A stretch of DNA of 64,000 nucleotides from Bradyrhizobium sp. AUGA SZCCT0283 (GTDB taxonomy: Bacteria; Pseudomonadota; Alphaproteobacteria; Rhizobiales; Xanthobacteraceae), in contig NZ_JAFCLU010000020.1 in assembly GCF_018130385.1 (NCBI RefSeq), positions 1 to 64,000 of the forward strand, given 5' to 3'. Shown here one piece after another: positions 46,339 through 55,378 of the stretch. Positions within the stretch are counted from its first letter, which is position 1; the number at the start of each line of letters is the position of its first letter. The notes beneath the pieces were generated by a model, which was not told where the DNA came from, did no database searches, and saw nothing but the letters and a program-made list of their open reading frames with translations. The position numbers were made by a program, and so were the translations under genes.

Positions 46339-47544
46339 CTAGCCGCGCTCGCTCAGGCGCGCCTCGAGCCGTCCCAGTTCCATCGCCAGATCGCGCTCGA
46401 TATCGCCAACCCGCATCTCGATCACGCGGTAATCGCGTGCCTCCAGCCACGCCGTCCGCCCGGCGCGGTCGGCGACGATGGCCTCGGATTCGTTCGCATT
46501 GACCAGTTCGATCGCCAGCCGGTGCACGAACGAAACGAAATCCGGAATATGGCGCCCCACCGGGGTCTGGCGCTTGAACTGCCCGGCGAAGCGGCGGTCG
46601 CGGGTCAGCGCCTGCCACAGGATCCGCTCGGCGTCGGTCGGGTTCCGCCGCAGCAGCCGGGCCAGCCCGCGCACGGTAGAACTGTCGCCGGGCACCGCCG
46701 GGCCCTGCCCGTGCTCGGCCAATAGCGCCCGCAGCCGCGTCGCCTGCTCACCGTCCAGCACGCCGCCCTTGGCCGGCCCCTTGCGGCCTTCGGCGATCGC
46801 CATCACCACGCCGTGCAGGGTGTGCATGTCCTGCTTGGTCGGGTCCATCCGCGTAAAAATGTTGCGCAGGTTCACCAGCATGGTCTCGCGCTTCTCGCGC
46901 GGGCGGAGGAATTCGACCTTGTCGAGCTCCCGGACCAGGTTGTCGAAGAAGGCCTGCATCTGGTGCTGCGAAGCCGGCTCGGAACGCTCGGGCATCGCGA
47001 ACGGCAAGGCGCCGCCGGTCGACAGCTTGAACCATTCATAGCCGATCAACAGCACCGCCTGCGCCAGGTTCAGCGAGGCAAAACCCGGATTGACCGGAAA
47101 GGTGATGATCCGGTTGGCGAGCGCGACCTCTTCGTTCTGGAGGCCATAGCGCTCGCGGCCAAAGAGGATGCCGGCCCCGCCGCCGATTCCTACATGGGCC
47201 ACGATCTCGGCCGCCGCTTCCATCGGAGCGACCACCGGCTTGGCCTGGTCATGGGCGCGGGCCGTGGTGGCAAACAGCAAGGTCAAGTCGGCGACCGCCT
47301 GTTCGACGGTGTCGAACAACTGGGCCTGCTCCAGAATCTGGTCGGCGCCGGCCGCCGCCCGCTGCGCCGCGATGTTGGGCCAGCCGTCCCGCGGATTGAC
47401 GATCCGCAGACGCGACAGCGCGAAATTACCCATCGCGCGCGCGGCCATGCCGATATTCTCGCCGAGCTGCGGCTCGACGAGGATCACAACGGGTCCGGCT
47501 AAGTCCAAACCAGACTTGGTTTTATCGGTGCCCGAACCGGACAT
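46339..47544 (-). CDS. trmJ: tRNA methyltransferase TrmJ fused to a DUF559 domain
   Basis: Residues 1 to about 260 are a SPOUT methyltransferase of the TrmJ type (PVVILVEPQLGENIGMAARAM, GILFGRERYGLQNEE, NLAQAVLLIGYEWF), which 2'-O-methylates tRNA position 32. Residues about 285-400 match the DUF559 restriction-like fold (LRRNPTDAERILWQALTRD, FKRQTPVGRHIPDFV, RTAWLEARDYRVIEM). The usual ELDGxQH nuclease segment reads ELVNANES, so the nuclease centre looks altered. Typical TrmJ is ~250 aa, so this is a real fusion in one frame. The start is MSGSGTDK; a TTG eight codons earlier is possible. Confidence 0.9.
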   Translation of the reverse strand: MSGSGTDKTKSGLDLAGPVVILVEPQLGENIGMAARAMGNFALSRLRIVNPRDGWPNIAAQRAAAGADQILEQAQLFDTVEQAVADLTLLFATTARAHDQAKPVVAPMEAAAEIVAHVGIGGGAGILFGRERYGLQNEEVALANRIITFPVNPGFASLNLAQAVLLIGYEWFKLSTGGALPFAMPERSEPASQHQMQAFFDNLVRELDKVEFLRPREKRETMLVNLRNIFTRMDPTKQDMHTLHGVVMAIAEGRKGPAKGGVLDGEQATRLRALLAEHGQGPAVPGDSSTVRGLARLLRRNPTDAERILWQALTRDRRFAGQFKRQTPVGRHIPDFVSFVHRLAIELVNANESEAIVADRAGRTAWLEARDYRVIEMRVGDIERDLAMELGRLEARLSERG

Positions 47545-47858
47545 TCGTAAGTTCACTTTCTGATTCAACTTCTGAAGTTGATTCGACCTCTGAAGATTTT
47601 GAACAGGCCGCGCCAGGCGCGCGGATGATTCAAGATCGCAAGCATCGCCCGTTTTCGGATGGCGGGTGGAATTCGCAAGCCTGCTGCGCGGCTTAGTAAC
47701 CTCTCCGAACGCTCGCTCAAAGCCTCAAAGAAGCTTGATCCCGCACCGCCGCTTGCGCGCGTTAGACTTTCGGATAGGCTAACAATCACAAACAAAGCGA
47801 AGCTGCAAACCAGCCCGAAAGCCGGTTCAGCGGCGAGGGAATCAAGGGGGAGGCGTCC

Positions 47859-49586
47859 ATGCGCGGCAGGTGGTCGTTGGCTATTGCGGGCGTGGTTCTG
47901 ATCCTGGCGGGCGGCCTGCTCGCCCATTTCACCCAGACCGGGGGCGGCATCCGGATCGAGGATGTCAGGTTCAAGGGCGCCCAGGGCAACACCATGAGCG
48001 CCCTGCTCTATATCCCTGCGAATGCCACCCCGCAGATCCCGGCCCCCGGCATCCTCGCGGTCCACGGCTATATCAATTCGCGCGAGACCCAGGACGGCTT
48101 TGCCATCGAATTCGCCCGCCGCGGCTATGTCGTGCTCGCCCTCGACCAGACCGGCCACGGCTATAGCGACCCGCCCGCCTTCGCAGGCGGATTCGGCGGC
48201 CCCGATGGGCTCGCCTACCTGCGCAGCCTCGAATTCGTCGACAAGAACAATATCGGGCTGGAGGGGCACTCGATGGGCGGCTGGACCGTGCTGGCGGCGG
48301 CCACCGCTAGCCCCAACGACTACAAGTCGATGGTGCTGGAGGGCTCCTCGACCGGCAAGCCGTTCGCCGCTGAGGGTACCCCAAGCTGGCCGCGCAACGT
48401 AGCGCTGGTGTTTGCCCAATACGAAGAGTTCTCGACCCTGATGTGGGGCGTCGACAAGGCCCGCGACGTCACCCAGAGCCCGAAACTGTGGGCAGTGTTC
48501 GGCACGCAAGGCCCGGTGGAACCGGGCAAGGTCTATGGCGACATCGCGCAAGGCACGGCACGGGTGCTCTACACCCCCGCCATCACCCATCCGGCCGAGC
48601 ACATCTCCCACGAGGCGATCGGCTACAGCCTCGACTGGTTCGCCAAAACCCTGCAGGGCGGCACGCCCCGCCCGGTTGACGACCAGATCTGGTTCCGCAA
48701 GGAGATCGGCACATTGATCGCGCTGATCGGCTTCGTGGCGCTGCTGATCGGTGCCTTCGATGCGCTGCTGGAAGCGCCGATGTATTCCCGGCTGCGGCTG
48801 CCCGAAATCGCCGACGGCACCATGCCGGAGCACACCGCCGCCAGCGGCCGGCGCTGGACCATGGCGTTCATCCTGTCCGCCTTCATCCCGGCGCTGACCT
48901 ATTATCCGGCGTTCGCGCTGGGCGGTACGTTCGTAAAGCCGTCCGCCTTCCTGCCGCAGGGCATCACCAACCAGATCCTGGTCTGGGCCGTCATCAACGG
49001 CCTGATCACACTCGCTTTGATGCGGTTCGCGCCCAAACGGGCCAGCAGGTCGGGCATTGTCCTGCAGTCGGTGGTGATCGCCGTCGCCGCCATCGCGATC
49101 GGCTATGCCGCGCTATGGCTCGCCGACCTCGCCTTCAAGATCGACTTCCGCTTCTGGATCGTCGCGCTGAAGCTGATGAGCGCGAAGCAGTTTTTGATCT
49201 TCCTGATCTATCTCGTGCCGTTCACGGCGTTTTTCGTGATCGCGCTGCATGTCCTGCACCGCAATTTCTCGACCATGGCCGCGCCCCGCGGGGCGCTCTA
49301 CCTGACCAACATCTTCGCGCTGACGCTGGGCTTCATCGTGCTCGTGGCTGGACAATACGGCACGCTCTGGTTGACTGGAAAACTGTTCAACCCGTTGCCC
49401 GATCCGGGCTTCGTGCCGCTCTCGACCATCGTCGCCATCCAGTTCGTGCCACTCCTGGCCATCTGCGCCGTGATCGCGACCTTCACCTGGCGGCGGACCG
49501 GCTCCAGCCTGCCGGGCGCCCTGATCTGCGGCCTGTTCGTGACCTGGTACGTGGTGGCGGGGACGGCGACCCAGGCGGCGTTCTAA
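47859..49586 (+). CDS. Membrane-anchored alpha/beta hydrolase
   Basis: This 575-aa protein starts with a membrane anchor (SLAIAGVVLILAGGLLAHF). An alpha/beta-hydrolase domain follows with nucleophile loop IGLEGHSMGGWT and a His near HPAEHISHEA. About seven further membrane helices fill residues 280-575. The hydrolase domain probably faces the periplasm. Combined hydrolase-plus-polytopic proteins of this kind have no known substrate. GGGGGAGG lies before the ATG. The 290 bases upstream hold no supportable gene. Confidence 0.85.
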   Translation: MRGRWSLAIAGVVLILAGGLLAHFTQTGGGIRIEDVRFKGAQGNTMSALLYIPANATPQIPAPGILAVHGYINSRETQDGFAIEFARRGYVVLALDQTGHGYSDPPAFAGGFGGPDGLAYLRSLEFVDKNNIGLEGHSMGGWTVLAAATASPNDYKSMVLEGSSTGKPFAAEGTPSWPRNVALVFAQYEEFSTLMWGVDKARDVTQSPKLWAVFGTQGPVEPGKVYGDIAQGTARVLYTPAITHPAEHISHEAIGYSLDWFAKTLQGGTPRPVDDQIWFRKEIGTLIALIGFVALLIGAFDALLEAPMYSRLRLPEIADGTMPEHTAASGRRWTMAFILSAFIPALTYYPAFALGGTFVKPSAFLPQGITNQILVWAVINGLITLALMRFAPKRASRSGIVLQSVVIAVAAIAIGYAALWLADLAFKIDFRFWIVALKLMSAKQFLIFLIYLVPFTAFFVIALHVLHRNFSTMAAPRGALYLTNIFALTLGFIVLVAGQYGTLWLTGKLFNPLPDPGFVPLSTIVAIQFVPLLAICAVIATFTWRRTGSSLPGALICGLFVTWYVVAGTATQAAF

Positions 49587-49729
49587 CCTTAAGGCGTTCT
49601 TACCCAAAGGATGGGCTGAAAGTGCATAACGGCTTGGCTTTCGCCGGCCGGTTTGCGGTGCTATAGGCCCCGTATAATCACTCCACCCCGCCCGAACGCG
49701 CGGTTTTCCGAGAAAAGGCCCCCTCCGTC

Positions 49730-50941
49730 ATGGCAAAAATCAAGGTGACCAACCCCGTCGTCGAACTCGATGGCGACGAGATGACCCGGATCATCTGGCA
49801 GTACATCAAGGACAAGCTGATCACCCCGTTCCTGGATGTCGAGCTTTTGTATTTTGACCTCGGAATGGAATACCGCGACCAGACCAACGACCAGGTCACG
49901 ATCGACGCCGCCAACGCCATCAAGAAGGTCGGCGTCGGCGTCAAATGCGCCACCATCACCCCCGACGAGGCCCGGGTGAAGGAATTCGGCCTGAAGGAGA
50001 TGTGGAAGTCGCCGAACGGCACCATCCGCAACATCCTCGGCGGCGTGATCTTCCGCGAGCCGATCATCTGCAAGAACGTGCCGCGCCTCGTCCCCGGCTG
50101 GACCAAGCCGATCATCATCGGCCGCCACGCCTATGGCGACCAGTACCGCGCCACCGATTTCAAGTTCCCCGGCAAGGGCACGCTGACGATGAAATTCGTC
50201 GGCGAGGACGGCACCGTGATCGAGCGGGAAGTGTTCAAGGCGCCGACCGCCGGCGTCGCGATGGGAATGTACAATCTCGACGATTCCATCATCGACTTCG
50301 CCCGCGCCTCGCTGAACTACGGCCTGCTGCGCGGCTATCCGGTCTATCTCTCGACCAAGAACACCATCCTGAAAGTCTATGACGGCCGCTTCAAGGACAT
50401 CTTCCAGGACATCTACGACCGCGAATTCAAGAAGGAATTCGAGGCCAAGCGGCTGACCTACGAACACCGCCTGATCGACGACATGGTCGCTTCCGCGCTG
50501 AAATGGTCCGGCGGCTACGTCTGGGCCTGCAAGAACTACGACGGCGACGTGCAGTCGGATACGGTTGCGCAGGGTTACGGCTCGCTCGGCCTGATGACCT
50601 CGGTGCTGCTGACGCCCGACGGCAAGACCGTCGAAGCCGAAGCCGCCCACGGCACGGTGACCCGGCACTACCGCGAGCACCAGAAGGGCAAGGAGACCTC
50701 GACCAATTCGATCGCGTCGATCTTCGCCTGGACCCGGGGCCTCGCCCACCGCGCCAAGCTCGACAACAACCCGGAACTGGCGAAGTTCGCCGACACGCTG
50801 GAAAAGGTCTGTGTGCAGACCGTCGAGGACGGCTACATGACCAAGGACCTCGCGCTTTTGGTCGGCGCCGACCAGCGTTGGCTGTCCACCACCGGCTTCC
50901 TCGACAAGGTCTCGGACAACCTCGCCAAGGCGATGGCGTAA
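49730..50941 (+). CDS. icd: NADP-dependent isocitrate dehydrogenase
   Basis: This 403-aa enzyme is of the dimeric eukaryote-like (type II) class. It begins KVTNPVVELDGDEMTRIIW and contains VKCATITPDEARVKEF, SPNGTIRNILGG, and the C-terminal AHGTVTRHYREHQKG, which holds the NADP-binding segment. It makes 2-oxoglutarate in the TCA cycle. It is monocistronic. A family A repeat begins within 30 bases of the stop. Confidence 0.97.
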   Translation: MAKIKVTNPVVELDGDEMTRIIWQYIKDKLITPFLDVELLYFDLGMEYRDQTNDQVTIDAANAIKKVGVGVKCATITPDEARVKEFGLKEMWKSPNGTIRNILGGVIFREPIICKNVPRLVPGWTKPIIIGRHAYGDQYRATDFKFPGKGTLTMKFVGEDGTVIEREVFKAPTAGVAMGMYNLDDSIIDFARASLNYGLLRGYPVYLSTKNTILKVYDGRFKDIFQDIYDREFKKEFEAKRLTYEHRLIDDMVASALKWSGGYVWACKNYDGDVQSDTVAQGYGSLGLMTSVLLTPDGKTVEAEAAHGTVTRHYREHQKGKETSTNSIASIFAWTRGLAHRAKLDNNPELAKFADTLEKVCVQTVEDGYMTKDLALLVGADQRWLSTTGFLDKVSDNLAKAMA

Positions 50942-50966
50942 GCCGCCCTTCACATCTCCCTCCACA

Positions 50967-51101
50967 TCATTGCCTGCGACAAACGCGAAGCGTTTGCGCA
51001 AGGGGGCAGCGCGACGAGCAATCCATGTCTCAGCTTGGGGCACGATGGATTGCTCGGAGCCTGTCGTCGGCGCATTCGCGCCGCCCGTTGGCTCGCAGTG
51101 A
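50967..51101. repeat. Dispersed palindromic repeat, family A, copy 3
   Basis: It repeats the 23484 copy in the same orientation: CATTGCCTGCGACAAACGCG, AGCGCGACGAGCAATCCATG, and the AGCAATCCAT/ATGGATTGCT pair. The end (CTCGCAGTGA) is displaced by an extra ~30 bases, so this copy is degenerate. It separates icd from the DUF3455 genes. Confidence 0.8.
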
Positions 51102-51127
51102 TAGAAAACCAACGACGGAGCACTACC

Positions 51128-51635
51128 GTGTCGTTCCCTAAGAACGCCGTACTCACTGCCATCTTTCTCACCGGATCGCTCGTCAACGCAACCGCCCAGA
51201 CAGCACTTCCCGAGGCCATCGCAGCTCCGGGTGAAACCGCAATGCTCACGCTGCATGCCGAAGGCGCGCAAGGTCTACGAATGCAAGACCAACGCGGACG
51301 GCGCACTCGCCTGGGCGTTTCGCGAGCCGATCGCGACGCTTTTTTCGGACGGCAAGACGGTCGGCCGGCATTATGCCGGGCCGAACTGGGAGTACAGCGA
51401 CGGCAGCGCGGTGGTCGGCCAGGTCGTCGGCACGGCCCCAGGGCAGGTCGCAATGGACATTCCCTGGCTGAAGCTCGGAGTGACTTCCCGCCGCGGCAGC
51501 GGCGTTCTCAGTCCGGCGACGACCGTGCAACGGATCAACACGATGGGTGGAAAGCTCAATGGCGCCTGCTACAAGGCAGGCACCTATGAAAGCGTCCCCT
51601 ACTCGGCCGATTACGTGTTCCTACGCAAGGGCTGA
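51128..51635 (+). pseudogene. DUF3455 protein gene with a 1-base frameshift
   Basis: The GTG-started frame encodes a signal peptide and LPEAIAAPGETAMLTLHAEG. At about 51270 one extra A (GCGCAAGGTC against GCGCAGGTC in the next gene) throws it out of frame. The +1 frame continues VYECKTNADGALAWAFREPI, GRHYAGPNWEYSDGSAVVG, and ends YSADYVFLRKG at 51635. With that base removed it would be a full-length paralogue of the gene at 51728, about 70-75% similar by eye. It may be a true lesion or a sequencing error. Confidence 0.85.
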
Positions 51636-51727
51636 TACGACGCTGCCATCCGGAGGTTTCGGACAACCTCGTCAAGGCGATGGCATAATTGGCTGATAAT
51701 GGTGTTGGTCTTTTCGGGGCCAACACC

Positions 51728-52246
51728 ATGGATTTTATGATGCCGATCGTCCGGAATGCCGCACTCGCTCTGCTTTTGTCGTCGGCGTCAGTTTTGAGCG
51801 CCTCCGCCCAGACACCCCTTCCCGACGCCATCGCAGCGCCCGGCGAAACGATCGTGCTTACGCTCCACGCCGAGGGCGCGCAGGTCTACGAATGCAGGGC
51901 CGGCAGCGACGGAAAACCGGCCTGGGCATTCCGCGAGCCGATCGCAACCTTGCTGCTCGACGGCAAAACCGTCGGCCGGCACTATGCGGGGCCGAACTGG
52001 GAGCACATCGACTCCAGCGCGGTCGTCGGCAAGGCCGTCGGCAACGCGCCTGGTGCTACGGCGAACGATATTCCCTGGCTGAAGCTGACCGTGACGTCGG
52101 GGCGCGGCACCGGCATCCTCTCCGGCGTCACGACGGTGCAGCGGATCAATACGGCGGGCGGAAAACTCGAGGGCGAGTGCGAAAAGCCCGGCAGCTATCG
52201 CAACGCGCCCTACTCGGCGGATTACGTGTTTCTGCGCAAGAGCTGA
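51728..52246 (+). CDS. DUF3455 secreted protein
   Basis: This 172-aa precursor has a signal peptide (ALALLLSSASVLSASAQT). A DUF3455 domain follows: HAEGAQVYECRAGSDGKPAW, GKTVGRHYAGPNWE, IPWLKLTVTSGRGTG, TTVQRINTAGGKLEG, and C-terminal YSADYVFLRKS. The family is periplasmic or extracellular and of unknown role. It follows the frameshifted copy after 92 bases, so a tandem duplication is evident. A fragment of a third copy lies at 52619. Confidence 0.9.
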   Translation: MDFMMPIVRNAALALLLSSASVLSASAQTPLPDAIAAPGETIVLTLHAEGAQVYECRAGSDGKPAWAFREPIATLLLDGKTVGRHYAGPNWEHIDSSAVVGKAVGNAPGATANDIPWLKLTVTSGRGTGILSGVTTVQRINTAGGKLEGECEKPGSYRNAPYSADYVFLRKS

Positions 52247-52277
52247 CATCGCGCGACAGCGCCATCTGGAGGGGCCG

Positions 52278-52565
52278 ATGCTGTTCATGGTGATCGAGCG
52301 CTTCAAGAACCAGGACCCGATTCCGGTCTACAAGCGCGTTCGCGATCCCGGCATCACATTCCCTGATGGCCTGACCTATGTCGGGAGCTGGATCGAGCCC
52401 AATTTCGACCGCTGCTTCCAGCTCATGGAATGCGACGATCTGCGGCTGCTGCAGCAATGGGTGCTGGCCAATAACCGCGACCTCGGCATGACCTTCGAGA
52501 TCGTTCCCGTCGTGCCGAGCAAGGAAACCCGCGAAGTCGTCGCGCCGTTCCTGGACAAGAAATAG
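52278..52565 (+). CDS. DUF3303 protein
   Basis: This 95-aa cytosolic protein has the pattern MLFMVIERFKNQDPIPVYKR, then GLTYVGSWIEPNFDRCFQLM, DLRLLQQWV and VPVVPSKET. This is typical of DUF3303, a ferredoxin-like small domain of unknown function. It lies 31 bases after the intact DUF3455 gene and is probably cotranscribed with it. GGAGG lies seven bases before the ATG. Confidence 0.88.
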   Translation: MLFMVIERFKNQDPIPVYKRVRDPGITFPDGLTYVGSWIEPNFDRCFQLMECDDLRLLQQWVLANNRDLGMTFEIVPVVPSKETREVVAPFLDKK

Positions 52566-52618
52566 CTGCCCGTTCCGGTCACTGACTAGATCTCGGTGAC
52601 GCACCCGATCAGCTTCAT

Positions 52619-52663
52619 TATCGCAACGTGTACTCCGCCGATTACGTGTTCCGGCGCGCAAAG
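52619..52663 (+). pseudogene. Fragment of a third DUF3455 gene (C-terminal end)
   Basis: Fifteen codons read YRNVYSADYVFRRAK, matching the last residues of the two DUF3455 genes just upstream (YRNAPYSADYVFLRKS). Nothing else of the gene remains. It indicates a longer tandem array in the past, with deletion. Confidence 0.65.
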
Positions 52664-52779
52664 GATGAATGCTTTCTCCATCATGGCTCGGACACCTAGC
52701 GCGAAGACGCGCTTCGCACTTTTGTGCGGGGCGGTCCGGGACGATACCGCACCACTCTGCAACGCAAACTAGCGATTCT

Positions 52780-53127
52780 TTACAAGCGACCTCGACAAGT
52801 CTCGCGATACCTGCGGCAGTTTCCTTCGCCTCGTTCGCCCAACTGGTCCTTGTTGAGGCAAGCTTGTCTCAGTTCGGCGCACACATCCCTGCGAACTGGT
52901 CTTTGGCAGGTCTCGCGGTATCTGCGGCAATTTCCTTCGCCCCGCTCCCCTAGCGCGTCCTTGTTTTCACAGGCACGCCGCAATTGCTCGCATTGCCCTC
53001 CTCGACCCTCCACTCGGACGCCTCCCGGTCCAATCTCAATGGATTGGGAGAAGGCGGAGATCGGAAATATGAAAAGCGCAGTTGCCGCTGCGGCGCCGAA
53101 CGCATATTTGCTCATTGCTTTCGACAT
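52780..53127 (-). CDS. Secreted Cys-rich protein with an internal duplication
   Basis: This 115-aa precursor has a signal peptide (KYAFGAAAATALFIFPISAF). The mature part starts SIEIGPGGVRVEGRG and then has two copies of a ~32-residue unit. Each copy has a Cys, then LRxAC, then NKDxLGERGEGNCRRYRETC, giving four Cys per unit and eight in all. The even count suggests four disulfides in the periplasm. Even at DNA level the units are close, so the duplication looks recent. No family is known to me. The start is MSKAMSKY, at a clean signal peptide. Confidence 0.75.
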   Translation of the reverse strand: MSKAMSKYAFGAAAATALFIFPISAFSQSIEIGPGGVRVEGRGGQCEQLRRACENKDALGERGEGNCRRYRETCQRPVRRDVCAELRQACLNKDQLGERGEGNCRRYRETCRGRL

Positions 53128-53239
53128 TCTCTGGTCCTCCAGTTGCCATTGCCGGTTAATAGAGAGGCCGCTTCGGCGACCCCTCACTTTTCGATGGGAG
53201 CGGACGAAGCAGGCGTCATCGCTTCTCGCCACCGCCCCC

Positions 53240-53464
53240 TTAGTTCGCGCAGACCTTCATGGTCTTCATCCCGGTTTCAGCTGCGGTGCGTGACTTGAAC
53301 ACCTTGCCGTCGCCAACAACGACAGTGGTGGTGGTGGTCGGTTTCTTGTCCACGATGGTGCATTTCTTCGTGGAAGTATCTTGCACTACATAAAACTCCG
53401 TCTGAGCGTAGGCAGCGCCGGTCATGATTGCTGCGACCGCAGCCGAAATAAGAAACTTCTTCAT
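53240..53464 (-). CDS. Small secreted protein, 74 aa
   Basis: The precursor has a clear signal peptide (KKFLISAAVAAIMTGAAYAQ). The ~54-residue mature part starts TEFYVVQDTSTKKCTIVDKK, has a Thr/Val run (TTTTTVVVGD), and ends with MKTMKVCAN. The two Cys may pair. AGGAGAC lies seven bases before the ATG. It lies upstream of the Cys-rich secreted protein on the same strand; both could be expressed together. Confidence 0.75.
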   Translation of the reverse strand: MKKFLISAAVAAIMTGAAYAQTEFYVVQDTSTKKCTIVDKKPTTTTTVVVGDGKVFKSRTAAETGMKTMKVCAN

Positions 53465-53846
53465 ATGTCTCCTCCACTTTGAATGTGTCCCTGCGTAGAT
53501 CACTGAGCGGCGTGGAATCGGTTGCGCGCCTGGGAACTACGTCTATGGTTCACGAGCTTTCAGTTCCTGGGTGGAGACCTTAACGGGTTGATATGAACGC
53601 GGCCGGAACGGGCAGTTCAGAGATCGTTTATTTCGATAGCCCGCCCCAATGCGCTTGGTTGTTGACGCGAGGGCGCTGTCGCCCCCCAACAAACGATGCA
53701 TCTGCACATAGTGCCGTGCACAAGGACACTTCATCTCGTTTGGTGCGGCTGCGACAGCAACGCCTGCTGCGCGCCGCGGTTCCGCGCCAAGCCCTATGCG
53801 CGGTTGCTCGTGCCGCCCGAGTCACCCATGCTCAAAGCTGCCACCG
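53465..53846. other. Intergenic stretch with no supportable gene
   Basis: This 382-base stretch has only short frames without ribosome-binding sites or recognisable domains. It lies upstream of the small secreted protein gene and downstream of the DUF2270 gene. Confidence 0.5.
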
Positions 53847-54521
53847 CTAACCCATCGCGACCTTGTCGCCGCCGTGCTCGCGTTGGTCGAGCCACATCGT
53901 GCCGAGCGCGAACGCCAGCCAGCCGAAATTGTAGGCAAAGCCAACCATCAGAACGACCCAGCCGGGAATCGGTCCGACTGCGGCGCGATCGACAAATTCC
54001 GCCAGGGTTGACGCCGGCGTCGGATGGATCGCTATCTTGCCGTAATAGGCAATCACCTGGATAGCGAGAATCCAGACGTAGTTGCGACGCAGCCGCCGCC
54101 CCGCTGCGCGGATAAACGAAATGTGGTGGCGGGGCGCCGTGTAGTCGCGCCCGAGTATCACCTGCCAGCTATCGTCGCGGTCTTCACCGGTCAATATTGG
54201 CGCGTAGAAATTCGTCTCCATCCACCGAGCTCGGGCGCGCCAGACATTGAAGTAGCGATAACGTCGCGCCTCCATGCCGAGAAACACGGCAATGAGCAGG
54301 CCGACGAGGAGAAGTGGCAGGGGTGAAGCCTCCGGGCTCGAAAAGGTCGTCGACAGGGCGATGCCCATTGTGACGATCGCCCAGTTGGTCGTGTTGTCGA
54401 GCCGCGTTCTCCAGATCGTCGAACGGTAGACTTCGCCCCGGTACAGATGAGCGATGGCGCCCATTTCAGCAGAATTGAAGGTGTGTTGGCGGTGTGTTTC
54501 GCTGGAAGCCGTAACAGACAT
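53847..54521 (-). CDS. DUF2270 predicted integral membrane protein
   Basis: This 224-aa protein has four hydrophobic segments: two near residues 45-85 and two in the C-terminal third. It shows the family motif AHLYRGEVYRSTIWRTRLD at the start and EARRYRYFNVWRARARWME in the cytoplasmic loop. Function unknown. The start MSVTASSE is preferred; an in-frame ATG 11 codons earlier is possible. No operon partner. Confidence 0.87.
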   Translation of the reverse strand: MSVTASSETHRQHTFNSAEMGAIAHLYRGEVYRSTIWRTRLDNTTNWAIVTMGIALSTTFSSPEASPLPLLLVGLLIAVFLGMEARRYRYFNVWRARARWMETNFYAPILTGEDRDDSWQVILGRDYTAPRHHISFIRAAGRRLRRNYVWILAIQVIAYYGKIAIHPTPASTLAEFVDRAAVGPIPGWVVLMVGFAYNFGWLAFALGTMWLDQREHGGDKVAMG

Positions 54522-54821
54522 GGCGGGACTCCGGTTGTCCGAACCGCGCATCACCGGCGTTGACCGGGAGAGTCCACATCATCAACGCCGATGAACCTAT
54601 CCGGAATTGTGACGGCGCAACTATGCTCGCCCTGAGGCCGAATTGCCAGCAGCAGATCGAGCAATGGAACGGTGCACCGCACTATCCCGACCCGGCATCC
54701 GCATTGGGTCGCGCCTTGTGGTTACAAACGACGACATCGCGCAACCCGACAGGGCGCGGCGTTCTGTCTCGGATCAAGGCGTTGTTGCAGGACGAGACTT
54801 CGATGATCACCGCATCAGCGG
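54522..54821. other. Intergenic stretch with no supportable gene
   Basis: 300 bases between the DUF2270 start and the end of a decayed gene. A plus-strand frame crosses it but has no ribosome-binding site or domain and overlaps the decayed gene, so it is not annotated. Confidence 0.45.
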
Positions 54822-55373
54822 CTACCAGTCATCGTATATCCACTCCCTTGGGAATCGCGGCCGCGCTCTTGCCTGCGGCGTCCGCTCGGGCTCGCGTAAG
54901 GTCGGAGCCGGCTGCGCCGGAGGCGGTGACGTCTGGGCGGGTTCTGCTCGGAAACTCTCGCGAGCACGCGTTTTATCTCTTCCTGGCTCGCCTTGAGCTC
55001 CCCCATGGCTCTTGAATTGTCGCTGGCTATTTGCTGCTGGGTCGCTTTGAGCTGTTCGAGGCTTCGCTCCAGATTCGCCAGATCACGCGCCATCGTTTGC
55101 AACAACTGCGTGTGATCGGGAAGCGCTGCGGTAGCTGTCGGCGCGGTGTCTTGCGGTGCGGTCCGAGCCAAGAGTGTTGGCTGCGGTAGGTACGGCCGAA
55201 GGTGGGCGCGCGGCATCGCGCTGCATTTTTGCAAGCTGTTCACTCAAGCGCGCGGGCTGTTCATCCGCGCACGATCTGTTCGTGGGCATGTGCCAGCCGC
55301 GGGCCGCTGCCGTCAGCGCCGCCGAACGGCGCGGCTTGAGCCCCTCACGGCGCAGCTTCCCACTCGTGCTCAT
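54822..55373 (-). pseudogene. Decayed coiled-coil hypothetical gene with two frameshifts
   Basis: Read on the minus strand, a first frame gives KLRREGLKPRRSAALTAAAR then ARLSEQLAKMQRDAARPP. Near 55190 the sense continues in a second frame: TAPQDTAPTATAALPDHTQ, LLQTMARDLANLERSLEQLK, and DNSRAMGELKASQEEIKRVL. Near 54940 it shifts again to QTSPPPAQPAPTLREPER and ends PREWIYDDW with a stop at 54822. Joined, the three pieces make a plausible helical protein with a proline-rich tail, a type I associate with rhizobial hypothetical proteins. As it stands it cannot be translated whole. Confidence 0.65.
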
Positions 55374-55378
55374 CTACC

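Noticed and set aside
51128..51635. Programmed frameshift in the first DUF3455 gene
   Set aside because: There is no slippery heptamer or stimulatory structure, and the paralogue 100 bases away reads straight through; a simple one-base insertion explains it.
54560..55015. 151-aa plus-strand frame
   Set aside because: No ribosome-binding site, no domain, and it overlaps the decayed minus-strand gene that has recognisable structure.
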